DNA of 64,000 bases, from positions 44,403 to 108,402 of the IMG/VR virus record IMGVR_UViG_3300011116_000834. The stretch is one strand, 5' to 3'. Positions within the stretch are counted from its first letter, which is position 1, and every line of letters begins with the position of its first letter. Below the pieces are notes generated by a model. It was not told the DNA's origin, did not search any database, and was given only the letters and a program-made list of their open reading frames with translations. This document shows, piece after piece, positions 11,701 through 19,476 of the stretch. Both the position numbers and the translations under genes were made by a program. Origin of the DNA: a virus.

Positions 11701-11811
11701 GTAACTTGCAATGGATTCTATTATAGCAATAGAATTCTAAATAATTATTGGAGTTCAGGTAGCACAGGATGTGCTTCTTGCCTGGATGTCGCGGAAGGAA
11801 TGTGTTCGTGA
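8725..11811 (+). CDS. Modular adhesin paralogue: collagen-like, Cys-rich, DUF1566-like
   Basis: A 1028-residue paralogue of the preceding gene with the same order of parts. Residues about 22-57 are GPTG-type collagen triplets. Residues about 322-522 contain five or so repeats of GxCC-x(n)-C-x(7-8)-C-x-(aromatic)-x-G-x-F-x(4-6)-C, for example GSCCVQGNCVGN. Residues about 548-1012 are DUF1566-like, with IGGGYFAGFVG, DWYIPSIIELNYI, YEYWSSTSVS and NLRPVRRI. The two proteins begin alike (MIIGSS and MIYGSS). The gene ends in a GTGA overlap with the next start. It is probably a tail adhesin; receptor binding is inferred from architecture. Confidence 0.7.
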   Translation: MIYGSSRIKQTITGTVPGAVQGSTGHIGPTGNTGPTGPTGPIGATGATGNGITGATGISTGITFYGNGLSFSFLNLKGSAGSANGSEYYQVIGLGIDSAQISTNIVYGDVIQVGAGQTAYFKSISISGQAPIPNVSPFVGVSTDNISVVYIYGATVSDANMPLGNTGELLYVNSNAGFGLGTLKASSAPSTNWIPSQRQLIIDQKAFREAIFSNKNWSTVGSDPFLYYTTPVDFSYYGTLTGETYGTSNLENNITPNFIYYSGSGLDSYGLVNDPNTYQDISIGQTIVLGLTSGATMERIDFISATGITFSNTYLPQNIVRSDIGSCCFCNMIDKQRVCVDYVSSSFCSALSGTFDTNSCNDRTSGSDCFTEGACCIYDIETGSTRCINTTREKCSTYNGYFNESKQCDNVWVNGQLFSCPTSFCNIGTRQLGKCCVQGNCFNLTKADCASVFGSVFFAGQTCTSQTSDASCCGTLDLRGSCCVQGNCVGNVTAQQCSTTYNGIFQGSGTKCTEVNCCGYSFSDDYFKGSCADSCKAYGSQQIYSCLNIGDKIGGGYFAGFVGMPNPCNNFSTPNLAYGEPLECMIFPRGELANVPTWYLKTCNGTDGTNNEGCIDYFARTYPITLPKNSLDSRCMLKAGVPFVQQAYALDGITWPSEMMFSGGYQYSRNRGAFSYSLVGSGLAVEYLDGTETNLYRYLASKVYGNNDIQILWALIIAPEDVELGSGERSLSWGMMQGCHNPDSSGIPQQLVIEEIPTYPTDGLLTTRLHDSSSKNNADYWFRGTTDSNAYNRFNFGNGPAWDIGTDKTTITTNKTEFLTAYSKMWDKKNPLDSALRQISNINENSTYGYNDWYIPSIIELNYIQANSATLNAALAVNGDQIIGGYEYWSSTSVSRLASWDATDPLNKDLYRLENISSQIEPYLSDHRITSSDSFGLTEDEAYKFTLAVSNGQKMLTQVFNSLQNDQIGRMISRSRDSKIANLRPVRRIPLVVTCNGFYYSNRILNNYWSSGSTGCASCLDVAEGMCS

Positions 11812-14360
11812 GTAGTAGCGCAATAATCAATTTTATTGTATCTGGTTTATCTGGAAATGATGGTGCTGCTGGTCCAACTGGACCCACAGGATCAACAGGA
11901 TCGACTGGTCCAACTGGTCCAACTGGTCCTCTTGGACGATATTTTGTATCGTCTGTTGCATCAGGTAATTCATTGATTCTTACATTTTCCGATGGAACAA
12001 CTGCTTCATTAGTAGGAAGTTTCAAGGGAGCAACTACTGCTGATAAATCTGCTGGAATTGTTCGTGGAGGAAATACAGGAACAAATACAACCAATGGTGG
12101 ATTGCTGTACAGTGTCTCTGGAGGAACATTTAGTTTTAAAGGTGTATGTGCTTATGGTTCTTTACGAGCATCTTTGACTGGTGCCAATTCAGAATATATT
12201 TCAATCGATAGCATTTATTATGGCAAGGATGTTCTTGGAAATTATACACCCGCGACTCTTGTAGCGCGCGATCTATTGTATATTGGTGAAAAAACTAGTG
12301 CATATGGTGCAAATCTAAAACATAGAAGCGATATAGGATTTGCAGGTCTATGCGGTGCATTTGATTTTTCATACACACAATACAATGCGGGAGCAAGTGC
12401 AGATACCAGCACACATTTAAACGCTGGTTCCAAGATATATTCATATGGTCCATTACGCAGAGGAAGCGTGATTGATGGAAGCACTCTGGGAATTATTGTT
12501 GATGCACAAAAAGGTGGTGTATTCAATCTAAGAACACCAATTGGCATACAAGGAATAACAGGAAACTTCAAAGTAAATGAAGTTGCTTCGATCACTCTTG
12601 TCATTGATTCTGATAATGTCTGGCATTTCCCAGAAAACATATACTTTGGACCAGATGAAAATTATCTTTCTTGTGGTAAGAACATAATAGGTCTTCTTAC
12701 ATATGATGGAGGAAAGACCTGGTTGGCAACCCCATCTCATCGTGGTCATGGAATAGAAAACATTGGAAGACAATGCATTCCTGGTGCTTTATATGGATCA
12801 TGTTGCTATACAAAAGCAGATGGCACGCTCAATTGCAAGGATTATACCACTTCCGAGGAATGTGATAAATTTTTTGGAACATTCCATGCAGCACAATCAT
12901 GTGAACAAACATGTGGCGATGTCAATAGTATTTGTTGTGCAAATGGAAATTGTATTTCTGGAGTATCAGTTACTGAATGTGAAAAATTCGGTGGCGATTA
13001 CTGGTCGAATGTAACATGCGATGATTATAATCCAAATGGTTCCAATATACCAGATCAGGTTCTTTATATCAGTCCAGAGGATGTAAAGGCACAAGGAAGA
13101 TTCTGCTATGATCCTTGCGGTGAACCAACAGTATGCTGCAAAGATGGTAGATGTCTTGGCAACTACACTAGAATTCAATGTGAATTTTTTCTTGGTGGAA
13201 AATCCTTAACTGGTGCTAGCTGCAATGATGTTGATTGCTGCAACCATACTTCAATACCAGGAGCATGCTGTACCTGTACAACAAATCCAGATTCCACAAT
13301 TACTTCTTCGTGTGCATCCAACCTAACTTACACACAATGCAAGGAAACTGGTGGAGTATTCATGGGTCCAGGAAAACAATGTAATGAAGTAAGTTGTGGG
13401 TGTGTATGCAGTGGAAGCAGTGGCGGAACTCCAACAGATACAGGTGCATGTTGCAATGCATCTCTTGGCATATGCAATGATGGAGTGACTATAAATCAAT
13501 GCACTGCTGCTGGATTTATTTTCACACAAGGAGCAGCATGTTCTGATGTGTGTTCATCGTCTACTAATGGAATTTGCTGTAAAGATGGAACATGTCTTTC
13601 TACTGCAACAAATAGTGCTTCTTGCATTAGTGCTGGTGGCAATTGGTTGGGTCCAGTTCAATTTGCATATAATGGCACAGTTAAAAATTATGTTTTTGGT
13701 TCAAATGAAAACGATTGTGAACTATGTGCATTATCTAGACCATATTTTAGCATAATCGATCCTGGTAGTTGTTATCCAAATATAGAATTTGGAAGAATTC
13801 CTACAGATATATCATTTATCGATGCAACCTATAGTTCCGATATACTTTATAGCGGGTTATTGAATATTTATGGTACTGTGTACACCAATACAAGAGATCA
13901 ACTGATTGAGATCTTAACATGTCCAAGTACTGATGCAATTGATGCTGCCATATATTCTGCGGCAACACTTATTTTTAATAATTCTGGGTGGTCTGTGGGA
14001 ATGGGATGTCCAAAATCGTGCTGTCAATGCAATGGAGCAAGTGCTGTAAATTGCGGACCATATGGAACAGCAACATCACTTGATCAGATATGCAATAGTC
14101 AAGACTTGTGTTCACCTGGATATTTAGCAATTGCACCTGGAGAATCATGTGGTGGACTTGGGCAAGCTGGTGGTGGAGGAGGAGGCGGTGGTCATTCTCC
14201 ATGCTCACCATCCTCATCGTGTGCGAATGAATATATTCCTCCGCCAAATTCTGGATTCCTTGATGCGTATGTGAAGAATGTAAAAGTAACCATAAATAAT
14301 GAAGTACTTTGTCTTCCAATTATTTGCGATGATTGCACTGGTTACGAATTCTGCGAGTAA
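11808..14360 (+). CDS. Modular adhesin paralogue: collagen-like, Cys-rich repeats
   Basis: I place the start at GTG 11808, which overlaps the upstream stop (GTGA) and has GGAAGGA nine bases before it. The in-frame ATG at 11769 lies inside the previous gene. The 850-residue product has GPTG/GSTG collagen triplets at about 16-43, a unique beta region, and at about 324-614 roughly seven cysteine units (GSCCYTKADG, SICCANGNCIS, TVCCKDGRCLG, GICCKDGTC). Unlike its paralogues it has no DUF1566-like end. Instead it carries a further Cys-rich stretch and a run of eight glycines near residue 790. It is a probable fibre subunit. Confidence 0.68.
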   Translation: MSSSAIINFIVSGLSGNDGAAGPTGPTGSTGSTGPTGPTGPLGRYFVSSVASGNSLILTFSDGTTASLVGSFKGATTADKSAGIVRGGNTGTNTTNGGLLYSVSGGTFSFKGVCAYGSLRASLTGANSEYISIDSIYYGKDVLGNYTPATLVARDLLYIGEKTSAYGANLKHRSDIGFAGLCGAFDFSYTQYNAGASADTSTHLNAGSKIYSYGPLRRGSVIDGSTLGIIVDAQKGGVFNLRTPIGIQGITGNFKVNEVASITLVIDSDNVWHFPENIYFGPDENYLSCGKNIIGLLTYDGGKTWLATPSHRGHGIENIGRQCIPGALYGSCCYTKADGTLNCKDYTTSEECDKFFGTFHAAQSCEQTCGDVNSICCANGNCISGVSVTECEKFGGDYWSNVTCDDYNPNGSNIPDQVLYISPEDVKAQGRFCYDPCGEPTVCCKDGRCLGNYTRIQCEFFLGGKSLTGASCNDVDCCNHTSIPGACCTCTTNPDSTITSSCASNLTYTQCKETGGVFMGPGKQCNEVSCGCVCSGSSGGTPTDTGACCNASLGICNDGVTINQCTAAGFIFTQGAACSDVCSSSTNGICCKDGTCLSTATNSASCISAGGNWLGPVQFAYNGTVKNYVFGSNENDCELCALSRPYFSIIDPGSCYPNIEFGRIPTDISFIDATYSSDILYSGLLNIYGTVYTNTRDQLIEILTCPSTDAIDAAIYSAATLIFNNSGWSVGMGCPKSCCQCNGASAVNCGPYGTATSLDQICNSQDLCSPGYLAIAPGESCGGLGQAGGGGGGGGHSPCSPSSSCANEYIPPPNSGFLDAYVKNVKVTINNEVLCLPIICDDCTGYEFCE

Positions 14361-14363
14361 AAC

Positions 14364-15881
14364 ATGTCAATTCAATTTCGATCAAGAATCACTCCAGCAA
14401 TAGATTATTCAACTATCTTGACAAACTATGGATGGTGTTGCAGCACTACGCAACCTGGTCTTCCAATTCAAAAAACTTATGTTGAATGCATCACTGAAGG
14501 TGGTTATTTCATGCAAGGAGCATCTGGTCAGCAAGTAGTATGTCCAGATGCCGATACGGAACTTGGATGCTGCTGTGCGTGTTCATATGTTGATCCAAAT
14601 GATTATGATCAAATCGAAGCATATCCTCCAACCACACCATATCTTTCATCAGGAACAAGAAGTCAAACAACTAGATGCGAATGCAATAGACTTGGTGGAA
14701 TCTGGTCTCCAACAAGTGATGGAAATTGTGAAGCATTGACTTCTTCAAATTGGGAGACTTTTTGTGTAAGACCAGATGCAACAAATCCCACAGTAAACAT
14801 AGATGTAAGATCTCCAAGATCGTGCTGTCATCTTGTATTCGATACAGTCACTGGATTCCCAACTGGTGTTTCTTGTAAGGATGTCTGCACTTCTGGCGAT
14901 TGTGCTTTACTTTCCACCGAAACATACCCATCAGTATTTGATTCGACAAAAAGATGTTCAGTTGCACTGAATTCTGCACATCAAAATACTGCAAATTGCG
15001 CTTCACCAACCAATCTTGCATTCCTTGCAAATGCTCCTATGTACCAGGATTTTGATATGGGATCTTGCTATACATTGGAGGATATCAATGGAACTCTTGA
15101 GTATACTTGTCAGATAACGCCACAATCACTCTGTTCTGGACATTGGATAATTCAACAAGATTCAGATAATGCATTTTGTCTAAATGCACTTCAACCAACA
15201 AATCCAGTCAAATCAAATAATGTATATCAACCTCAGACCATGAATCTAGAAGATTTCAATGCACTAGGATTGACTGCTGGAGATGAATATCTGGGTGGAA
15301 TATACATTGGTACTTTCAATTCTGGATTGGATGGAAGAAGTAGCATAGTCTATGGAAATCTTAGTTTTGGAACTCCAACTGAAACTAGATTTGTAAATGA
15401 TCAAAATGGTGGAACTGCGTCAACCTGGGCATTGATTGTAGATCCAACACCATATACAGTTTCATTCCTACTAAGTGATGAGATAGATGCAGACTGTGCA
15501 ACATCATTATGGGATGGTTATTATAACATATACGGAAACGGATCACAGTTTGATGGTATAAAGACAGCACTTGCAACCACAATCAAATATACGGATAGAA
15601 ATGCATTTATCGATTATTACCTTCCATCCATATATGAACTCCAATTCTATGCACACTATTTGAATAGAAACAATATAAAAACAATTGGAAATCTGATATC
15701 TTCATCCATATTCAATACTAAATACCTGAATAACAGATCATCTAGAGCAAAGATAAATGGCAATTCGTTTGTATATGGATTGGGCATAAATGAAAATTAT
15801 AGTGTTAATTACAAGACATTACTAATTGATAAAAAGACTACAGAAACTGCTTTATTCTTTAGACGAATAATCCTTACTTAA
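14364..15881 (+). CDS. Short adhesin paralogue: Cys-rich and DUF1566-like
   Basis: At 505 residues this is the shortest of the four paralogues. It lacks the collagen-like start. The first 250 residues are Cys-rich (GWCCSTTQPG, LGCCCACSYV, RSCCHLVF). Residues about 300-505 are DUF1566-like: GDEYLGGIYIGTF, a TWALIVDP strand and YYLPSIYELQFYAHYLN, ending in LFFRRIIL, which aligns with LRLVRQI of its relatives. It may be a truncated copy or a distal tip used with the longer proteins. Function as an adhesin is inferred from its relatives and position. Confidence 0.65.
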   Translation: MSIQFRSRITPAIDYSTILTNYGWCCSTTQPGLPIQKTYVECITEGGYFMQGASGQQVVCPDADTELGCCCACSYVDPNDYDQIEAYPPTTPYLSSGTRSQTTRCECNRLGGIWSPTSDGNCEALTSSNWETFCVRPDATNPTVNIDVRSPRSCCHLVFDTVTGFPTGVSCKDVCTSGDCALLSTETYPSVFDSTKRCSVALNSAHQNTANCASPTNLAFLANAPMYQDFDMGSCYTLEDINGTLEYTCQITPQSLCSGHWIIQQDSDNAFCLNALQPTNPVKSNNVYQPQTMNLEDFNALGLTAGDEYLGGIYIGTFNSGLDGRSSIVYGNLSFGTPTETRFVNDQNGGTASTWALIVDPTPYTVSFLLSDEIDADCATSLWDGYYNIYGNGSQFDGIKTALATTIKYTDRNAFIDYYLPSIYELQFYAHYLNRNNIKTIGNLISSSIFNTKYLNNRSSRAKINGNSFVYGLGINENYSVNYKTLLIDKKTTETALFFRRIILT

Positions 15882-15900
15882 TTTAAATTAGGAATTTATT

Positions 15901-16470
15901 ATGGGTTGCAATTGCAATAAAAACAAAAAAAGTGAACCTCCTGCATCAGAACCAAAAGCATCACCAGCAGAGGCATCTCCTACAACCTTTAGAAAAGAAG
16001 AAATAGTCAAAGAAGGTGGTATCAAGGAAAAATTGACGATGATGCAAAGTTTTGCTTCTGCAATTACTTCCCGTGGATTTAATAATGAGAAAGTGACTAT
16101 TCCGATGAAGCAACTTCGAGTAATCAGTTGCTTTGGAAATAAGGATCAAGGTGGAGTTCTCCCACCATGCGAACATCTGAAGGAAAGCAGCACTCCAGGT
16201 AAGTTTTTCTGTGGTGGATGCGGATGTGGTGATCGAAAAGCAACTTGGTTAATTGCCGATGACACTGAGTATGGTAAATTGGATTACCCTCGCCTAAACT
16301 GCCCTCTACAGATGCCTGGATTTTCCAATTATACTAAATCCAAACCAGATGAGGCAAATATGCCTATAACTAGAAGATATTATATCGAACAACTTCCGTA
16401 TACGGAAATTGAAAAATTCAAGGTTTCCACGAATGAACCACCAGTGAACCCAACGAATCCAGAAAAATAA
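15901..16470 (+). CDS. Small Cys-rich protein with MGCNCN start
   Basis: A 189-residue protein opening with MGCNCNKNKK and carrying a second cluster near residue 100 (FFCGGCGCGDRK), plus isolated Cys at 79, 90 and 139. The spacing suggests metal binding (zinc or iron-sulfur), but I recognise no known domain. A Pro/Ala/Ser/Glu-rich linker follows the N-terminus and a Pro-rich tail ends the protein. It has a TAGGAA ribosome binding site and is the last gene before the hairpin and late promoter that open the gp13 operon. A structural or assembly role is possible; function is unknown. Confidence 0.55.
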   Translation: MGCNCNKNKKSEPPASEPKASPAEASPTTFRKEEIVKEGGIKEKLTMMQSFASAITSRGFNNEKVTIPMKQLRVISCFGNKDQGGVLPPCEHLKESSTPGKFFCGGCGCGDRKATWLIADDTEYGKLDYPRLNCPLQMPGFSNYTKSKPDEANMPITRRYYIEQLPYTEIEKFKVSTNEPPVNPTNPEK

Positions 16471-16473
16471 TAA

Positions 16474-16508
16474 AAAACTCTCCTTATAAATAACATAAGG
16501 AGAGTTTT
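16474..16508. terminator. 14-bp perfect inverted repeat enclosing a late promoter and the gp13 Shine-Dalgarno
   Basis: Arms 16474-16487 (AAAACTCTCCTTAT) and 16495-16508 are exact reverse complements around a 7-base loop. The 3' arm ends in TTTT and the 5' arm starts with AAAA, so it could terminate in both directions. The late box TATAAATA (16485-16492) straddles the 5' arm and loop, and the 3' arm contains AGGAGAG, the gp13 ribosome binding site. Read-through RNA from upstream would fold and hide this site; RNA started at the late promoter would lack the 5' arm and leave it free. Confidence 0.8.
16485..16492 (+). promoter_or_regulatory. Late promoter TATAAATA for the gp13 operon
   Basis: Exact match to the T4 late consensus TATAAATA, recognised by gp55-containing RNA polymerase. 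With T4-like spacing the transcript would start near 16498, giving a 14-base leader that begins with AGGAGAG directly before the gp13 ATG at 16512. Confidence 0.8.
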
Positions 16509-16511
16509 CAT

Positions 16512-17324
16512 ATGTCAATGTCTTCAGCAGCACCCAACTCACGACAAACACTCATCGATTATTGCCTTAGAACTCTAGGCGCACCAGTCATTGAAATAAA
16601 TGTGGACCAGCAACAATGCCAAGACCGTTTGGATGAAGCATTGCAATATTTTGTTACGCGACATTTCGATGGTGTGCAGAAAGTCTATTTTAAATATCTT
16701 TTGAATTCTACGGATCTAGATCGTGGATTTATTCATACTGGAGATATAGGAACTCCTTCTGGAGATCCTGATGGACCCACAGGAAATGACATCGTCTCAG
16801 TGATCAAAGTTTTTAGATTTGGAACTCTTTCTGGTGTTAATATGTTTGATGTTAGATATCAACTGGCATTGACAGATTACTTCGGCATCAATCGTGGATT
16901 GAATGGAAGTCAATCAACGCCTCTTGCTGGTTATCAAACAACCATGCAATATATTAGTCTTCTTGAACAATTCTTCAGTCCTGAAAAATCAATTAGATTC
17001 AGTCAAGTGACTGACAAAATCTATGTTGATGCATTTTCTCAAGATATAGATCCAGGAAACTATCTTGTAATAGAAGCATATGCAATATTGGATCCCGATC
17101 TTCACACAAAAATCTATAATGACCGAATGCTTAAGAAATATGTCACCGCTCTCATTAAAAGGCAATGGGGAGCAAATATGCTTAAATACGATGGTGTGCA
17201 ACTTCCAGGTGGAATCACATTCAAAGGTCAACAAATATATGATCAGGCAAATCAAGAAATAGCACTGATAGAGCAAGAATTTGAACGAGCATATGAACTT
17301 CCAATTGATTTCATGATCGGATAA
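16512..17324 (+). CDS. 13: gp13 neck/head-completion protein
   Basis: A 270-residue protein at the position and of the kind of T4 gp13, which with gp14 forms the neck that joins the DNA-filled head to the tail. The N-terminus (TLIDYCLRTLGAPVIEINVD and the following ERLDEALQYF-like segment) is typical of gp13 in T4-like phages. T4 gp13 is 309 residues, so this version is somewhat shorter. It opens the late operon behind the hairpin and TATAAATA box and is followed after three bases by gp14. Confidence 0.85.
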   Translation: MSMSSAAPNSRQTLIDYCLRTLGAPVIEINVDQQQCQDRLDEALQYFVTRHFDGVQKVYFKYLLNSTDLDRGFIHTGDIGTPSGDPDGPTGNDIVSVIKVFRFGTLSGVNMFDVRYQLALTDYFGINRGLNGSQSTPLAGYQTTMQYISLLEQFFSPEKSIRFSQVTDKIYVDAFSQDIDPGNYLVIEAYAILDPDLHTKIYNDRMLKKYVTALIKRQWGANMLKYDGVQLPGGITFKGQQIYDQANQEIALIEQEFERAYELPIDFMIG

Positions 17325-17327
17325 TCC

Positions 17328-18248
17328 ATGGCAACAAATCCATACTTCAAAGAATATATCGGAGAACAAAATCTATTGGATAGTCTGGTCGTGGAAACGA
17401 TCAAGACCATGGGTCGTGACATGATCTATATTCCAAGAGAATACTACAATAAAGACATCATCTTTGGAGAGGATGTGACTTCTAAATTCAATACTGGATA
17501 TACGATTGAAATGTACATTCAGAATGTGACTTCATTTGGCGGACAGATGAATATTATCAATAAATTTGGTATTAACATAACCGATAGAATCACACTTCAG
17601 GTTGCAAAAACCAGATTTAATACCGAAGTGGTTGGAAAGACCAGTTTAAAAACACCAAGAGAAGGCGATTTAATTTATTTTCCATTTAATAAAAATTTAT
17701 TTGAAATAAATTATGTTGAAGACAAGATTCCCTTCTTCCAATTTGGGCAATTATACACATATACGCTCACCTGCGAACTGTTCACATATACACAAGAAAC
17801 CATCAATACTGGTATTAGTGAAATCGATGAGGTGGAAGAACTCAGAAAAAACAATATTCTTTCATTGACATTATCTGGATCTCCAGTCACTGGATCTACA
17901 GTACTCAAGCGAGGCGAAAAGGTATATCAGGTAAATGGAGTAACTGGCACAACTGCATCATATGCAAATGCAACTGCTGAAGGTACTATAATTGAATATA
18001 CTGGAAATACCACATATCTCAAGGGAGCAAGTGGATCGTTCCACTATGGCAGTGCTGGTACTCAATCAATAAAGGGTGTGGAAAGCGGAACAGAATATTA
18101 TGTTCTTGGTGTTACATCTACAAATATCAATATATCAATTGACCCAATTTCTGGTGTTGATGAATTAGAAAATGATGTATATGGTGAAAAAGCAGACACA
18201 GAGATTAATTTCTCTCGCGATAATCCATTTTCCGAGGAGTGTAATTAA
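17328..18248 (+). CDS. 14: gp14 neck protein
   Basis: A 306-residue protein following gp13 and preceding gp15, as in T4. The N-terminal part (NPYFKEYIGEQNLLDSLVVE, then IPREYYNKDIIFGED) matches the neck protein gp14, which completes the head and provides the tail docking site. T4 gp14 is 256 residues. The extra length appears to lie in a Gly/Thr/Ser-rich beta segment at about 190-275, which may be an inserted decoration domain. Its stop overlaps the gp15 start by one base. Confidence 0.83.
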   Translation: MATNPYFKEYIGEQNLLDSLVVETIKTMGRDMIYIPREYYNKDIIFGEDVTSKFNTGYTIEMYIQNVTSFGGQMNIINKFGINITDRITLQVAKTRFNTEVVGKTSLKTPREGDLIYFPFNKNLFEINYVEDKIPFFQFGQLYTYTLTCELFTYTQETINTGISEIDEVEELRKNNILSLTLSGSPVTGSTVLKRGEKVYQVNGVTGTTASYANATAEGTIIEYTGNTTYLKGASGSFHYGSAGTQSIKGVESGTEYYVLGVTSTNINISIDPISGVDELENDVYGEKADTEINFSRDNPFSEECN

Positions 18249-18997
18249 TGTTTAGCGTTAATCAATCATACTATAATGAATCAATACGAAAAATAGTAAT
18301 TGCATTTGGATCGTTATTTGAATCAATATATGTGACTCGTCTAGACGAAAATGGAAATGAAAAAGAAAAACTTAGAGTTCCAATTGCATATGGAAGCAAG
18401 GAAAAATATATCTGGAGACTTTCTCAGGAAAGCAGTCTATCCAAGAATACTAAAGTTCAAATCACCTTACCAAAAATTGGATTTGAGATAACCACAATGC
18501 TATACGATCCAAGTCGTAAGCTAAACAGAACATTGCAGAGAAGCGAACTAGTAAATGGAACTGTTAAAAAAGCATATTCTGAAGTTCCATATGTGATAAA
18601 TTTTTCCATGTATTGTTTCACTAGAACCATGGATGACATGTTGCAAATAATTGAACAAATAGTTCCTTATTTTGCTCCAGATTACACTGTCACAATTAAA
18701 ATGAATGATTTAAATCCTACTGTCGATATACCATTTGTATTGAATACAGTTTCTCTTAATGAGAACTATGAAGGAACATTCGACACTCGAAGAGCATTAA
18801 TCAGTACTTTTGATTTTAGCGTCAAGACTTACATCTATCCAAATATTTGTGGTTCTGCTGGAAATATAATCGAAAGAACTGATCTAAATTTTTATGATGA
18901 TCTTGGTGCTACTGCGGCAAATTATGTTGGAGATGTAGGATACACTGGTGATGTATACACTGGTTCTATAACTGAAGTGAATGGAAATTGGCCATGA
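18248..18997 (+). CDS. 15: gp15 tail completion / sheath stabiliser
   Basis: A 249-residue protein in the gp15 slot (T4 gp15 has 272). The beginning (VNQSYYNESIRKIVIAFGSL) and the strand LRVPIAYGSKEKYIWRL are characteristic of the family. gp15 forms the ring that caps the tail tube and contracted sheath and connects to the neck. The stop overlaps the gp16 ATG in an ATGA arrangement, which fits translational coupling. Confidence 0.85.
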   Translation: MFSVNQSYYNESIRKIVIAFGSLFESIYVTRLDENGNEKEKLRVPIAYGSKEKYIWRLSQESSLSKNTKVQITLPKIGFEITTMLYDPSRKLNRTLQRSELVNGTVKKAYSEVPYVINFSMYCFTRTMDDMLQIIEQIVPYFAPDYTVTIKMNDLNPTVDIPFVLNTVSLNENYEGTFDTRRALISTFDFSVKTYIYPNICGSAGNIIERTDLNFYDDLGATAANYVGDVGYTGDVYTGSITEVNGNWP

Positions 18998-19476
18998 ATA
19001 CACATAAAACTGCGGAAGAAAAATTATCTGAAGTTCTTGATATTGAATTATCAAAGACACCAGATTCTCCTCCAGAACTAAAACAAGTTGATTCCTTTAT
19101 CAAGGAAGTCAAGATTAAAAGAAAAGCACAAGTAAAGCAGGATTTTGATTCTGCAAGAAAGAACATGAAAGAATTGATTAATATTGGGTTTGAAGCAATC
19201 GATGGAATCATGAGGGTTGCGGAGGCAGGAGATTCTCCCAGAGCATATGAAGTTGCTTCTGTGCTTATAAAGACCGTTAGTGAAATAAATACAGATATGA
19301 TGACAATGCATAAGACGAATGCAGAAGCACTTGGGGTGAACAAGGTCATCAAGAGCAATACTACAAATAATTCTATTTTTGTTGGTTCTACTCGGGATTT
19401 GCAAAATATTATAAATCAATCCAGAAGTCAATTGAAAGTTATTAAGAATGATGATGTGACCAATGACGAAAGCTAA
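18994..19476 (+). CDS. 16: gp16 small terminase subunit
   Basis: I use ATG 18994 (ATGA overlap with the gp15 stop) rather than the TTG two codons earlier. The product is 160 residues, close to T4 gp16 (164). It is mainly helical and charged, with a central helical stretch suited to the oligomeric ring that regulates the large terminase and recognises DNA for packaging. It overlaps gp17 by 14 bases, the usual arrangement for the two packaging subunits. The assignment rests on position, size and helical composition. Confidence 0.8.
   Translation: MNTHKTAEEKLSEVLDIELSKTPDSPPELKQVDSFIKEVKIKRKAQVKQDFDSARKNMKELINIGFEAIDGIMRVAEAGDSPRAYEVASVLIKTVSEINTDMMTMHKTNAEALGVNKVIKSNTTNNSIFVGSTRDLQNIINQSRSQLKVIKNDDVTNDES

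Noticed and set aside
4886-15881. Diversity-generating retroelement acting on the lectin-like heads
   Set aside because: C-type-lectin-like ends made this tempting, but there is no reverse transcriptase, no template/variable repeat pair and no accessory gene in the window.
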